Positions 6,987 through 16,186 are shown, counted from the stretch's first letter. The stretch is DNA of 64,000 bases from Sphingomonas sanxanigenens DSM 19645 = NX02 (GCF_000512205.2 NZ_CP006644.1:1544520-1608519); one strand, 5' to 3'. Notes: generated by a model not told the origin, from the sequence alone. A program made the numbers and translations.

Positions 6987-9860
6987 TCAGAAGTTGTAGG
7001 ACACGCCGACATAGGCGCGGCGACCCGAATAGATCGAGCTGGTCAGCCGGTCCTTGGTGTCGCTGCCGAGATATTGCCATTCGTGGGACTTGGTGAGGTT
7101 GATGATCGAGGCGGTCAGCATCAGCCCGTCCCACAGCTCGTAGGAGGCGTTGAGATCGACCTGCTCATAGGGCGCGGTATAGGTGTTGAGGCCGGAAGAG
7201 AGCCCGCCGACGACGGTGCCGCGGCGGTTGTAGGAGGCGCGCAGCAGCATGCGGCGCGTTTCGTAGAAGACGGAGGCGTTGAACTGCGTCTTGGCGCTGC
7301 CGACCAGCGGCGAGGTGCCGACCTTCTCGCCGTCGAGCGTCACGTCGGCGGTCGAGGTGTCGTTATAGGTGAAGTTGACCTGCGCGCCGAGGCCGAAGGG
7401 CAATGTGTGCTGGGCATAGAGTTCGACGCCCTGCGACACCGCGCTCGAACCGTTCGCCACCGTCGAATAGGATTCGATCAGCACCTGCTCGCCCGCCACG
7501 TCGCGGGTGACGTCCATCACCAGCGGCACGATGAAGTTGGAGACGTCCTTGCGGAACGCGGTCGCGCCCACCACCGAACCGGGCCGGAAATACCATTCGA
7601 GGCCGATGTCGTATTGCCAGGCCTTGAACGCCTTGAGCTGCGAGTTGCCGCCGCTGCCGGACCAGCCCGCAAACTCGCCGAACTGGTCGCGGTCGAACGC
7701 ATAGGCCTCTGACTTGTAGGTCAGCGAGCGGGCACCGGCGAGGTCGGAGATCGACGGACGCGCCACCACCTTCGCCACGGCGCCGCGCAGCAGCAGCGTG
7801 GGGGTGACGTCATAGGCGAGGTTCAGGCTCGGCAACACGTCGGTATAGCTCTTGCGCTCGTGCAGCCGGATATTCTCGATGATCTCGCGCTGGGTCAGCG
7901 GCAGCACCTGGCAATTGCCGTCCGCGCCGAGCGGCCGGTTGGGATCGAACGGGCCGTTGGCGCCATCGACGCAATAGTCGACCAGATATTGCAGCCGGTC
8001 CGAGGTCTCGTCGCGCTGGATGGTCTTGACCACGCGCACGCCGATATTGCCGCGCAGCCCGCCGGTGGCGAAATTCGCCTGCGCATAGCCGCCCAGCGCC
8101 TCTTCGCTGAGGTTGTAGACATTGTTGGGCTCGGGCTCGCGCACCGACGGGCCGTAGCGCTCGTTGATGATTTCGAGATAGCGCTCGAAATTCACGCCGG
8201 GATAGAGGTTGGCGCTGAAGCCGCCATTGATGTTGCCCATCGGCGTATCATAGAAATATTCGGGCTGGGCGACGGCGCCCTGGGGCGTGTTCTGGTATCG
8301 GATCTTGTTGGCCGCGTCGGCATACCATTCGTTGCGGCCGGTCTCGCGATGGACTTCGAGCTTGCGCCACTTGCCGCCCAACTGGATCGAGCGCAGGAAG
8401 CCGCCGTCGAAGCTGCGCGTCAGGTCGAGCTGGACATAGGGCTGGTCGATCGCGCTGTTGGTGAAGCTGGAATTGGTGCCGCCGATGTCGATCTGGGCGA
8501 TGCCGTTCATCAGATTCTCTTGCAGGTTGGGCGAGAACTCCATCGCCACGCCCTTGCTGCCGAGATCCCAGGCGCTGAGGAAATTGCCGTTCTGCTCCTG
8601 CCCGGTGACGGTGATGCGCGGCTTGGCGGCGACCTGGAAGCGCATCGAGGGGCCGCCGCGCGACGCCGTCTTGCCGACCTTGAGGATCGCGTCGAAGCGG
8701 TCGCGCTTGTAATGCGCCTCACCCTCGAAGGTCTGCGAGTGCTGCTTCTCCTTCGAATAATAGCCGGTCAGCCGCGGCGTCTCCATCGTGCACATCGGCG
8801 TCGCGTTCAGGCAGGGTGCGCCATCGACGGCGAAGGTGGCGGACTTCATCACCGTGCCGCTCCGGTCGAACGTGGCGTCGCTGAAGAACTTGCCATAGCC
8901 CCATTCGGGGATGGTCAACTGGTTCATGATATAGTCGCTGCTATATTCGAACCGGAAATAGTTCGCAGTCAGCGTCAGCGTGTCGGTCGGGCGGAACTGG
9001 GCGGTCGCCTGGATGCCGAAGCGCTCGCGATCCTGGTCGAAGACCTCGGCACGGACGGACTGCGGCGCCCAATAGCCGGTATAATGGTCGCCGCCGATCG
9101 TGCTCTGGCCGCCGCCGGTCCAGTAGGAGACCGCCGCGTCATTCGCGATCGGATTGCCGTTTACGTCGGTCGCGCGTTCGAGCACCTGACCGTCGGCACC
9201 GCGATCGCTCCACCAGCGCCACGTGCCCGCGGTCGAGCGCATCTCGCGGTTGGTGCGCTTCTGATAGACGCCACCGATCAGGAAGCCGATCGTCTCGTCC
9301 GCGTTCTTCCACGAATATTGCGCACCGATCTGCGGCTCGAACTTGTCGCTGTTGTCGGAATAGGTGCCTTCGGTCGAGATGAAGCCCGAGCCCGCGGGCA
9401 CGTCGAACGGGCGGCGGGTGTTCAGGATGATGGTGCCGCCGATGGCGCCTTCCTCCAGCCGCGCCTCGGAGGATTTGTAGACCTCGGTGCTGGCGATGAA
9501 ATTGGCCGGCAGCATCACATAGTTGAACGAGCGCTGCGGATCGCCGCTGTCGGCACCGGCGAGGAAATTGCCGTTGAGCAGCGTCTGGGTGAGGCCCGGC
9601 TGCAGGCCGCGGATGCTGACGCGCGAACCTTCGCCGCCATCGCGGGTGATGACCACCCCCGGCATGCGCTGCAGCGCGTCGGCGACGTTCTTGTCCGGAA
9701 ATCTGCCGATATCCTCGGCGGTCACGACGTCGACGAAGGCATTGGCTTCGCGCTTCTGCTCGAGGCTTTCCTCGATCGACTGGCGATAGCCGGTGACGAC
9801 GATCTCGGGATCGGCATCCGGCGCCGGCTCACTCGGCGCTGCAGCAGGCACGTTTCCCAC
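6987..9860 (-). CDS. TonB-dependent receptor, plug and barrel part (reading frame separated from its STN domain)
   Basis: 957 residues from GTG 9860. It opens with a linker, then EIVVTGYRQSIEESLEQKR and VDVVTAEDIGRFPDKN, the plug signature of the TonB-Xanthomonas-Caulobacter subfamily. A long beta-barrel ends in YVGVSYNF with the usual terminal Phe. This subfamily is frequent for oligosaccharides and other large nutrients. It has no signal peptide of its own: signal peptide and STN domain lie directly upstream (9722-10162) in a different frame. The two frames meet around 9855, so one base appears to be missing. As written, this part alone could not be exported. Upstream are fecR and an ECF sigma gene; downstream are nuclease and phoD genes. 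Confidence 0.85.
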   Translation of the reverse strand: MGNVPAAAPSEPAPDADPEIVVTGYRQSIEESLEQKREANAFVDVVTAEDIGRFPDKNVADALQRMPGVVITRDGGEGSRVSIRGLQPGLTQTLLNGNFLAGADSGDPQRSFNYVMLPANFIASTEVYKSSEARLEEGAIGGTIILNTRRPFDVPAGSGFISTEGTYSDNSDKFEPQIGAQYSWKNADETIGFLIGGVYQKRTNREMRSTAGTWRWWSDRGADGQVLERATDVNGNPIANDAAVSYWTGGGQSTIGGDHYTGYWAPQSVRAEVFDQDRERFGIQATAQFRPTDTLTLTANYFRFEYSSDYIMNQLTIPEWGYGKFFSDATFDRSGTVMKSATFAVDGAPCLNATPMCTMETPRLTGYYSKEKQHSQTFEGEAHYKRDRFDAILKVGKTASRGGPSMRFQVAAKPRITVTGQEQNGNFLSAWDLGSKGVAMEFSPNLQENLMNGIAQIDIGGTNSSFTNSAIDQPYVQLDLTRSFDGGFLRSIQLGGKWRKLEVHRETGRNEWYADAANKIRYQNTPQGAVAQPEYFYDTPMGNINGGFSANLYPGVNFERYLEIINERYGPSVREPEPNNVYNLSEEALGGYAQANFATGGLRGNIGVRVVKTIQRDETSDRLQYLVDYCVDGANGPFDPNRPLGADGNCQVLPLTQREIIENIRLHERKSYTDVLPSLNLAYDVTPTLLLRGAVAKVVARPSISDLAGARSLTYKSEAYAFDRDQFGEFAGWSGSGGNSQLKAFKAWQYDIGLEWYFRPGSVVGATAFRKDVSNFIVPLVMDVTRDVAGEQVLIESYSTVANGSSAVSQGVELYAQHTLPFGLGAQVNFTYNDTSTADVTLDGEKVGTSPLVGSAKTQFNASVFYETRRMLLRASYNRRGTVVGGLSSGLNTYTAPYEQVDLNASYELWDGLMLTASIINLTKSHEWQYLGSDTKDRLTSSIYSGRRAYVGVSYNF

Positions 9861-10162
9861 CGCGCGAGCGCCACGACCTGTCCGTCATCGCCGACGACGC
9901 GCAGCCCCGAACCTGCGATCAGGCGGCCCAGCGCCTCCTGGCGCGTCATCGTGCCGCGCACCGAAGGGGCGGTCACGCCGCGGATCTTCGCCGCGGGATA
10001 GACGATCTTGACCTTGGCCTGCTTGGAAAAGGCGATCAGCGCCTGGCCGAGCGACTGGGCGGGAACATCGAAATAGATGGTGACCGCCTGCGCCGGGGCG
10101 GCGGCGAGCGCGGTCGAGGCGATCAGGGCAGCGGCAAGCGACGTGAACGTACGGACGGACAT
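9722..10162 (-). pseudogene. Signal peptide and STN domain of the transducer-type TonB receptor (frameshifted)
   Basis: Starts at ATG 10162 behind GGGGAAAG. Residues 1-27 are a signal peptide ending APAQA. About 28-90 form a secretin/TonB N-terminal (STN) domain (VTIYFDVPAQSLGQALIAFS, then GVTAPSVRGTMTRQEALGRL). This is the periplasmic domain by which such receptors signal to FecR. The natural reading ...GDDGQVVALAR should continue into the VGNVPAAAP linker of the receptor, but that lies in the -1 frame. Read on in its own frame, the sequence turns Arg/Ser-rich and ends at 9722. No XXXYYYZ slippery site is in the right phase. A real loss-of-function mutation or a sequence error are both possible. 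Confidence 0.7.
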
Positions 10163-10180
10163 GAAATTCTTTCCCCCGAC

Positions 10181-10201
10181 ATGGCGCAACACCTGCGCCA
10201 T
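10181..10201 (-). promoter_or_regulatory. Hairpin between fecR and the TonB receptor
   Basis: ATGGCGCA / TGCGCCAT form a perfect 8-bp stem with a 5-nt loop, 18 nt upstream of the receptor ATG. A run of seven T (minus strand) follows the fecR stop directly. The pair may uncouple fecR from receptor expression or protect the receptor mRNA end. Confidence 0.4.
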
Positions 10202-10255
10202 TCACGGGGATGACGGGACGAGGGGGCGCTGCCTCCAAGTCGGCGGAAAAAAATT

Positions 10256-11263
10256 TCAGCGGGTCAGTTCGTAGCCGTCCGGGGTGGTGACGACACGGGC
10301 GTCGAGGCTCAGCGATACCGCTTTGAGGAACTGGTCGGGCCGGTCGAGATCGAAGCGGCCGCCGATCTTCTCGCGCGCGAGGTCGGGGTTGGTGACCTTG
10401 ATCTTGCGGGTGAGGTGGCGGTTGAAATCCGCCGTGGCGTCGGCGACCGACTGGTCGAGGAAAACGATCTCGCCCGCGCGCCAGGCCATCAGCGACTGGA
10501 CCTGTTCCGTGCTGCGCGCCATCAGCCGCGGCGCGCGATCCTCGTCGACGATGATCGCCATGTTGGGCTGCAGCATCATGCCCTTCGCGATGCCCGGAAG
10601 CTGCATGGCGGCACCGTCCACCAGGGTGAGCTCGGCCTGCCCGGCATCGACCCGCGCATCGAACAGCCCCGGTGCAAGCGGCAGCACGGCATCCTTCGCG
10701 TGCAGGAGGGCGGCGCCGCCATGGCGCAGGTCGAGCGCCATCTCGCCGCGATCGAGCCGCAACATCCTTTTCTCGGTGGTAAAGCGCCATGACAGCGAAC
10801 TGTCCGTATTGAGATAGGCGACGCTGCCATCGGGCAGCGGCACGCGCCGCTTCTCGCCCACGCGCGTCGTCGCATTGTCCCAGGCATAGGCACGCTGGGC
10901 GATGAAGCCGGAGCCCAGCAGCATCACGGGGAGGCCGACCGCCGCAGCCTTCAACCACTGGCGGCGACCGGCGGTCGTGGGCACAGGTGCGGCCGCGACA
11001 GGCGCCTGCGTTGCGCCCGGTTGCGCGGCGGCGGTGCTCTCCCAGCTCGCCGCGACGCGCGCATAGGCGACCGCGCGCGCGGGATCGGCCCGGCGCCACG
11101 CTTCGAACTCGTCGGGCCGTGCACTTCCCGCGTCAAGCGCGGCAAGCCAGCGCGACGCTTCGGCAATAAGGGCATCCTGACCCAACGGGTCCTTCGAAAT
11201 CGTCATCTGTAGCAAGTCTGCAAAAAGGGCGCGGTCATCGGGCATCGACCGCCCGCCATTCAT
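10256..11263 (-). CDS. FecR-family anti-sigma factor
   Basis: 335-residue single-pass membrane regulator. Residues about 15-70 form the cytoplasmic FecR N-terminal region that holds the sigma factor (EASRWLAALDAGSARPDEFEAWRRADP). A transmembrane segment follows near 100-125. The periplasmic part includes the FecR domain (VGEKRRVPLPDGSVAYLNTDS) and a C-terminal DUF4974-like part (FNRHLTRKIKV). It senses the STN domain of the TonB receptor and frees the sigma factor. ATG 11263 has GGAAG upstream and follows the sigma gene by 18 bp. The partner receptor's STN domain is frameshifted, so signal input may be lost. Confidence 0.9.
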   Translation of the reverse strand: MNGGRSMPDDRALFADLLQMTISKDPLGQDALIAEASRWLAALDAGSARPDEFEAWRRADPARAVAYARVAASWESTAAAQPGATQAPVAAAPVPTTAGRRQWLKAAAVGLPVMLLGSGFIAQRAYAWDNATTRVGEKRRVPLPDGSVAYLNTDSSLSWRFTTEKRMLRLDRGEMALDLRHGGAALLHAKDAVLPLAPGLFDARVDAGQAELTLVDGAAMQLPGIAKGMMLQPNMAIIVDEDRAPRLMARSTEQVQSLMAWRAGEIVFLDQSVADATADFNRHLTRKIKVTNPDLAREKIGGRFDLDRPDQFLKAVSLSLDARVVTTPDGYELTR

Positions 11264-11281
11264 CTATCAAGCGGCTTCCGG

Positions 11282-11854
11282 TCAGAGAAGCATCTTCTCC
11301 CGCGCTTGTTCCGGGGCCGCGTCGGCCGGCGGATCGTGCGGCGTCAGCGCGAGCGTCAGCAGTTCCACCGCGCGCGCCAGCCGCTTTTCGAAGGTCGAGA
11401 TGCTGATGCCGAGATCGCTGGCGATCTCGCGCGGCGTATCTTCGGCGAGACGCCGGCGGACCAGCGCGATCCGGCACCGTTCGGGCAGTGCGGCGATCGC
11501 CCGCTGCACGCGCGCCATCTGCGATTGCGCCGCGACGATGCGGAAACTGTCCGGCGTGTCGTCGACGATTTCGATCAGCGCTGGCGCTGGCAGCGGCTGC
11601 ATCGTCACGACCCGCGCCTGCCGGATCCGCTCGATCGACTGGTTGCGGATCATGCGCATCACATAGGCCGGCGGATTGGCGATCGCGCTCCAGCCGTCGA
11701 GCGTGAACAGCTTCGCATAAACATCCTGCACGATGTCGCCCGCCTCGTCGTGGTCGTGCACCGTGCGGCGCGCATAATCGAGATAGGCGCGTTCATGGGG
11801 CAGGACTTCGTCCATGAACCAGCGATCGATCGGACGGACGTAGGGGGCGGTCAC
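11282..11854 (-). CDS. ECF sigma factor, FecI type
   Basis: About 190 residues. Region 2 is at YLDYARRTVHDHDEAGDIVQDVYAKLF and region 4 at RRRLAEDTPREIASDLGISISTFEKRL. It would direct RNA polymerase to the receptor-nuclease-phoD genes when FecR releases it. The start is uncertain: GTG 11854, TTG 11875 and ATG 11815 are all in frame without a clear ribosome site; GTG 11854 gives normal family length. The C-terminal tail is slightly extended. It leads the minus-strand set sigma - fecR - STN/receptor - S1/P1 nuclease - phoD. Confidence 0.88.
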   Translation of the reverse strand: MTAPYVRPIDRWFMDEVLPHERAYLDYARRTVHDHDEAGDIVQDVYAKLFTLDGWSAIANPPAYVMRMIRNQSIERIRQARVVTMQPLPAPALIEIVDDTPDSFRIVAAQSQMARVQRAIAALPERCRIALVRRRLAEDTPREIASDLGISISTFEKRLARAVELLTLALTPHDPPADAAPEQAREKMLL

Positions 11855-12091
11855 GACGAGAAACCCGCAAGGCAAAAGGAACGGTGTGGGCGCGTCTAGG
11901 TATGAAAAAAGTAAGTTCGATTACAGGATGGCGGGATTCTTTTGCGGCGCAGCATCACTGGCCAAGGCCATCGCGCGGAAAGGGAACGGCGCGCGCGACG
12001 CCGGAATGCGGGCCGCACCGCGCAGGCCCAATCGCGCATGGCGATCGCACCGCGGTAACCGCTTTCTGATCGATCCTCGCCGGAGCGGATA

Positions 12092-12108
12092 AGGCGCGCA
12101 CCGCGCCT
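12092..12108 (-). terminator. Short hairpin downstream of pckG
   Basis: AGGCGCG, loop CAC, CGCGCCT: a perfect 7-bp stem 42 nt past the pckG stop on the minus strand, followed by TATCC rather than a T-run. It is the only structure seen in the gene-free stretch 11855-12149, which must also hold the promoter of the sigma gene. Confidence 0.4.
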
Positions 12109-12149
12109 CGGGACGATCCCCCCGGACCGCCCCGTGCGCACATGCGCCC

Positions 12150-13988
12150 TTATTCGGCCGCCTCGGTCAGCCGGCTTTCCAGAGCGTCCTGCTGGCGGGA
12201 CAGGGCGGGCGGCAAGGTCGCGCCGAAGCTGTCCAGATAGGCGCGGCTGCGCCCGGCTTCGTCCTGCCAGGCAGCGGTATCGATCGACAGCAGTTGCGCG
12301 AGGTCGGCGGCGGCAATGTCGAGCCCGTCGACATCCAGTGCGCCGGCGCTCGGCACCAGCCCGATCGGGCTCGCATCGGCTGCGGCGCTGCCTTCGACTC
12401 GATCGACGATCCATTTCAGCACACGCGAATTCTCGCCGAAGCCGGGCCACATGAACCGCCCCGCATCATTCTTGCGGAACCAGTTCACCATGAACAGGCG
12501 CGGCAGCGCCGCCGGGTCGGGCGCGGTCGCGCCGATGTGCAGCCAGTGGCCGAAATAATCGGCGATGTTGTAGCCGCAGAACGGCAGCATCGCGAACGGG
12601 TCGCGGCGCAGTTCGCCGACCTTGTTTTCAGCGGCCGCCGTGCCCTCGGAGGCGATGTTGGCGGCCATGTAGACGCCATGTTCCCAATCATAGGCCTCGG
12701 CAACCAGCGGCACCACGCTCGCCCGCCGCCCGCCGAACAGGATCGCGGAGATCGGCACGCCTTCGGGCCGGTCCCATTCGGGCGCGATCGACGGGCATTG
12801 ATCGGCCGGCGCCGCGAACCGCGCATTCGGATGCGCGGCGGGGGTGCCACTCTCGGGCGTCCAGGCGCGGCCCTGCCAGTCGGTCAGCGCCGCCGGCGGG
12901 GTTTTGGTCAGCCCCTCCCACCACACGTCGCCCTCGGGCGTCAGCGCGGTGTTGGTGAAGATGGTGTCGCGCGCCAGCGTGGCGATGGCGTTCGCGTTGG
13001 TGCTCGGCGAGGTGCCGGGTGCGACGCCGAAGAAGCCGGCTTCCGGGTTGATCGCGTAGAGCCGGCCGTCCGCACCGAAGCGCATCCACGCGATGTCGTC
13101 GCCCACCGTCTCGGCGGTCCAGCCGGGGATGGTCGGCTCCAGCATCGCGAGGTTGGTCTTGCCGCACGCGCTCGGGAACGCCGCTGCGACATAATGCACG
13201 GCGCCTTCCGGATTGGTCAGCTTCAGGATGAGCATATGCTCGGCCAGCCAGCCGCCGTCGCGTGCCATGATGCTGGCGATCCGCAGCGCGAGGCACTTCT
13301 TGCCGAGCAGGGCATTGCCGCCATAGCCCGAGCCGTACGACCAGATCTCCCGCGTCTCGGGGAAATGCACGATCCACTTCTCGTCGTTGCAGGGCCAGGC
13401 GACATCGGCCTCGCCAGCGGCCAGCGGCGCACCCACCGAATGCACGCACGGCACGAAGAATCCGTCGGCGCCGAGCATCTCGAGCGCAGGCGCACCCATT
13501 CGCGCCATAATGCCCATGGAAAGCACGACGTAGGGGCTGTCGGTAATCTCGACGCCGATCACGCTCTTGTCGGAACCGAGCGGCCCCATGCAGAAGGGCA
13601 CCACATACATCGTCCGGCCGCGCATGCAGCCGGCGAACAGCGAATCGAGGTTCTGGCGCATCGCCTGGGGCTCGAACCAGTTGTTGGTCGGCCCGGCGTC
13701 GGATTCCTTCTCGGAGCAGATGAAGGTGCGGCTCTCGACCCGCGCGACGTCACGGGGATCCGAGCGCGCGTAGAAGGAATTGGGCCGGAGGTCCGGATTG
13801 AGGGGGATAAGCGTGCCGATATCGACAAGCTGTTGCGTGAGATGCTCGCGCTCTTCCGCGGAGCCGTCGCACCAGTGAACCGCGTCGGGCCGGGTGAGTG
13901 CGGCGATCTGCGCGACCCATTCGAGGAGACCCTGATGGGTGACCGGATGCGCCGCCGCGGCTGGCGCGATTGTGCTATCGAACAGCAT
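12150..13988 (-). CDS. pckG: Phosphoenolpyruvate carboxykinase (GTP)
   Basis: 612-residue cytosolic enzyme converting oxaloacetate and GTP to PEP, CO2 and GDP, the entry step of gluconeogenesis. The length fits the GTP class. [13 protein letters not shown] contains the P-loop and the reactive Cys of GTP-type enzymes, and VCSEKE-like ([16 protein letters not shown]) and FGGRR segments match the PEP and metal sites. Start ATG 13988 is preceded by the strong site GGAGGGAGAAGG. The gene diverges from a double-HTH LysR regulator with a dyad in the 109-bp gap, so growth on organic acids probably controls it through that regulator. Confidence 0.96.
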   Translation of the reverse strand: MLFDSTIAPAAAAHPVTHQGLLEWVAQIAALTRPDAVHWCDGSAEEREHLTQQLVDIGTLIPLNPDLRPNSFYARSDPRDVARVESRTFICSEKESDAGPTNNWFEPQAMRQNLDSLFAGCMRGRTMYVVPFCMGPLGSDKSVIGVEITDSPYVVLSMGIMARMGAPALEMLGADGFFVPCVHSVGAPLAAGEADVAWPCNDEKWIVHFPETREIWSYGSGYGGNALLGKKCLALRIASIMARDGGWLAEHMLILKLTNPEGAVHYVAAAFPSACGKTNLAMLEPTIPGWTAETVGDDIAWMRFGADGRLYAINPEAGFFGVAPGTSPSTNANAIATLARDTIFTNTALTPEGDVWWEGLTKTPPAALTDWQGRAWTPESGTPAAHPNARFAAPADQCPSIAPEWDRPEGVPISAILFGGRRASVVPLVAEAYDWEHGVYMAANIASEGTAAAENKVGELRRDPFAMLPFCGYNIADYFGHWLHIGATAPDPAALPRLFMVNWFRKNDAGRFMWPGFGENSRVLKWIVDRVEGSAAADASPIGLVPSAGALDVDGLDIAAADLAQLLSIDTAAWQDEAGRSRAYLDSFGATLPPALSRQQDALESRLTEAAE

Positions 13989-14011
13989 CCCGGACCTTCT
14001 CCCTCCAAACA

Positions 14012-14033
14012 TCTATCTGCCGTGATGGATAGA
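14012..14033. promoter_or_regulatory. Candidate LysR-type operator between pckG and its divergent regulator
   Basis: TCTATC and GATAGA are perfect inverted arms around a 10-bp spacer (14012-14017 and 14028-14033). The dyad is 24 bp from the pckG start and 65 bp from the regulator start. That spacing and geometry are usual for LysR proteins that control a divergent gene and themselves. Confidence 0.5.
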
Positions 14034-14097
14034 ACCATCGGGGCAGCGGCCCAAATATGATTAGCGGAAGGGTATAAGCCTGGGTTAAAGGTGAAGC

Positions 14098-15300
14098 GTG
14101 GGCCAGCTGTTCGACCTCAACCTCCGCCACCTCGGCCTGCTTGAAACCATGCATGCCAGCGGTAGCCTGAGCACCGCTGCGCGCGAGGCGGCGATCTCGC
14201 AGCCGGCGCTTACCCAGGCGCTCGCCAAGCTGGAAACCGCGTTCGGCACCCAGCTTTTCGAGCGCACCCCGCTCGGAATCGTCGCCACGCCGGTCGGCCG
14301 CCGCATTTTGCGGCGCGTCGGCCGCGGGCTCGACCAGTTCGGCAAGGCGCTCCGCACCGGGCGCATCGATGCGCAGCGCAAGGGCGCGGAGCGCTATCTG
14401 ACGATGGCGCATGTGCGCGGATTGCTGGGGCTGTCGGAAGGCGGAAGCTTCGTTCGCGGTGCCGAGATCGCGGGCGTCTCGGTGCCGGCGCTGCATCGAT
14501 CGGTCCGCGACCTCGAGCAGCTGTACGGCGCGCCGCTCGTGGAACGCCGCGGCCGCGGCGTCGGCCTGACACGCTCGGGGGCCAGGCTGGCGCAAGGCTT
14601 CACGCTCGGCGTCTCGGAATTGCGCACCGCACTCGACGAGCCCGTGCAGAGCGGCGGCCGGCTTGCCATCGGCGCGATGGCGCTGTCGCGCTCGCTGCTG
14701 CTTCCGGCGACGCTCGCAGATCTGCTGCGCCACGCGCCCGAGGCGCATGTCGATGTCGTCGAAGGCGCCTATCTCGAACTCGTCGAATTGCTGCGCAGCG
14801 GCAAGATCGACGTCATTGTCGGCGCGCTGCGCGAACATCCGCCCAGAGACCTCCATCAGGAGGCGCTGTTCGTCGACTGGCTGACGATCATCGGCCGTGC
14901 CGATCATCCGCTCGCGGCGCGGGTGGCGGGGTTCGAGGATCTTGCGGCCTTCCCCTGGATCATCGCGCGCCGCGCGTCCGGCCTGCTGGAACGGTGGCAG
15001 CAATTGTTCGATCGGGCGGGCAAGCCGCGGCCGAGGGCGCCGATCCAGTGCGGCTCGGTCGCCCTCATCCGCGGCGTGCTCGGCCGCAGCGACTTCCTGA
15101 CCCTGCTGTCGGTCGATCAGGTGCCGTCGGAAATCGAAACCGGCGCGCTCGTCCGCATCCGATCCGAAATACCCGATACCGAACGCACGATCGGGGTCAT
15201 CACGAGGCGGGACTGGTATCCGACCTCGCTGCAGGAAGCGTTCATGGCGGCGCTGAAGCGTAATGTGCCCGCGGCGGACGCCGCGGGAGAGGATGTGTGA
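14098..15300 (+). CDS. LysR-family regulator with two tandem HTH domains
   Basis: 400 residues, about 100 longer than a usual LysR protein. Residues 8-66 are a normal LysR winged HTH (LSTAAREAAISQPALTQALAKLE). Residues 101-162 are a second, more diverged copy (GSFVRGAEIAGVSVPALHRSVRDLE). Residues about 185-385 form the effector-binding domain. GTG 14098 follows AAGGTGA. Two DNA-reading heads per chain would let a tetramer contact up to eight half sites. It diverges from pckG and probably regulates it. Similar double-HTH LysR proteins are known in alphaproteobacteria, but this one's effector is unknown. Confidence 0.88.
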   Translation: MGQLFDLNLRHLGLLETMHASGSLSTAAREAAISQPALTQALAKLETAFGTQLFERTPLGIVATPVGRRILRRVGRGLDQFGKALRTGRIDAQRKGAERYLTMAHVRGLLGLSEGGSFVRGAEIAGVSVPALHRSVRDLEQLYGAPLVERRGRGVGLTRSGARLAQGFTLGVSELRTALDEPVQSGGRLAIGAMALSRSLLLPATLADLLRHAPEAHVDVVEGAYLELVELLRSGKIDVIVGALREHPPRDLHQEALFVDWLTIIGRADHPLAARVAGFEDLAAFPWIIARRASGLLERWQQLFDRAGKPRPRAPIQCGSVALIRGVLGRSDFLTLLSVDQVPSEIETGALVRIRSEIPDTERTIGVITRRDWYPTSLQEAFMAALKRNVPAADAAGEDV

Positions 15301-15303
15301 GAC

Positions 15304-15340
15304 CCTCCCCCGGCCCGGTGGATGCGTGGGGCAGGGGAGG
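15304..15340. terminator. Inverted repeat between convergent genes
   Basis: CCTCCCC (15304-15310) pairs with GGGGAGG (15334-15340) around 23 nt of GC-rich spacer. It sits between the converging LysR and SDR genes and is the only candidate for stopping both transcripts. There is no T-tract. The bases resemble parts of the palindromic element at 43365-43481. Confidence 0.35.
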
Positions 15341-15361
15341 CGCCATGCATCCAGCCGGACG

Positions 15362-16186
15362 TCAGCCGACGTCCGCCGCGAACGCCACATCGCGCTGCGC
15401 GCGCAGCTCCGCCAGCCGCTGCACCAGCGCGCGTTCGATGCTCTCATAGGCGGTGCTGCCCAGCGCCACGCGCCGCGCCGGCCGTTCAGCGTCGCCCGCC
15501 GCGATCATCGCATCGACGGTGCGGTCGGCGTCGCCCCTGATCACAAAGCTGCCATCGGCCACCGCGCGGCGCACCGCGCCCGCCGGCGTCGCGTCATAGA
15601 CCGCGCTTTCGGGCGCGCGATCCAGCGCGGCGCCGAAATTGGTGCCGGTGGGGCCGGGTTCGATCAGCGTGAACTCGATCCCGAACGGTGCCACTTCCTG
15701 CGCCACGCCCTCGACGAAGCCCTCGATCCCCCATTTGGTCGCATGATAGGCGCTGAAGTTCGGATAGGCGATCTGCCCGCCTTCCGAGGAGACCTGCAAT
15801 ATCCGCCCGCCGCCCTGCGCGCGCAGGTGCGGCAGCACCGCGCGGATAAGCTGGATTGATCCGGTGAGGTTGGTCGCGATCTGCCGGTCGAGCTGGTCGT
15901 CGGTCAGTTCCTCCGCGGCGCCGAACAGGCCGTAGCCGGCGTTGGAGACGATGCGATCGATCCGCCCGAACGCGGCGAAAGCCGCTGCCACCGCGGCGCG
16001 GATCGCGTCGCGATCGGTGATGTCGAGCGCGACCACCCGCAGCCGGTCGCCGTGCGCGGCGGCGAGGCCGTCCAGCGCCTCCACCCGCCGGGCGGTTGCG
16101 ACGACGCGGTCGCCGCGGTCGAGCAATTTGCGTGTCATGCCGAGGCCGAGGCCAGAGGAAGCGCCGGTAATGAGCCAGTTTGTCAT
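15362..16186 (-). CDS. Short-chain dehydrogenase/reductase
   Basis: 274-residue NAD(P)-dependent oxidoreductase of the classical SDR type. The nucleotide site is TGASSGLGLG near the N-terminus, the structural motif SNAGYG lies mid-chain, and the catalytic set is Ser in QVSSEGG with YHATK. ATG 16186 follows GGAGAT closely. It diverges from a LysR regulator with a 7-bp inverted repeat in the 93-bp gap, a common sphingomonad arrangement in which the regulator controls a detoxifying carbonyl reductase. Substrate not visible. Confidence 0.88.
   Translation of the reverse strand: MTNWLITGASSGLGLGMTRKLLDRGDRVVATARRVEALDGLAAAHGDRLRVVALDITDRDAIRAAVAAAFAAFGRIDRIVSNAGYGLFGAAEELTDDQLDRQIATNLTGSIQLIRAVLPHLRAQGGGRILQVSSEGGQIAYPNFSAYHATKWGIEGFVEGVAQEVAPFGIEFTLIEPGPTGTNFGAALDRAPESAVYDATPAGAVRRAVADGSFVIRGDADRTVDAMIAAGDAERPARRVALGSTAYESIERALVQRLAELRAQRDVAFAADVG

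Noticed and set aside
9840-9875. Programmed -1 ribosomal frameshift joining STN and receptor frames
   Set aside because: GGGAAAC is present, but in the STN frame it is read TGG-GAA-ACG, so it is not in the phase needed for tandem slippage; no obvious downstream structure.
7860-10001. A 713-codon plus-strand frame opposite the TonB receptor
   Set aside because: Shadow of the receptor. The minus strand carries clear plug and barrel motifs; the plus frame shows none.
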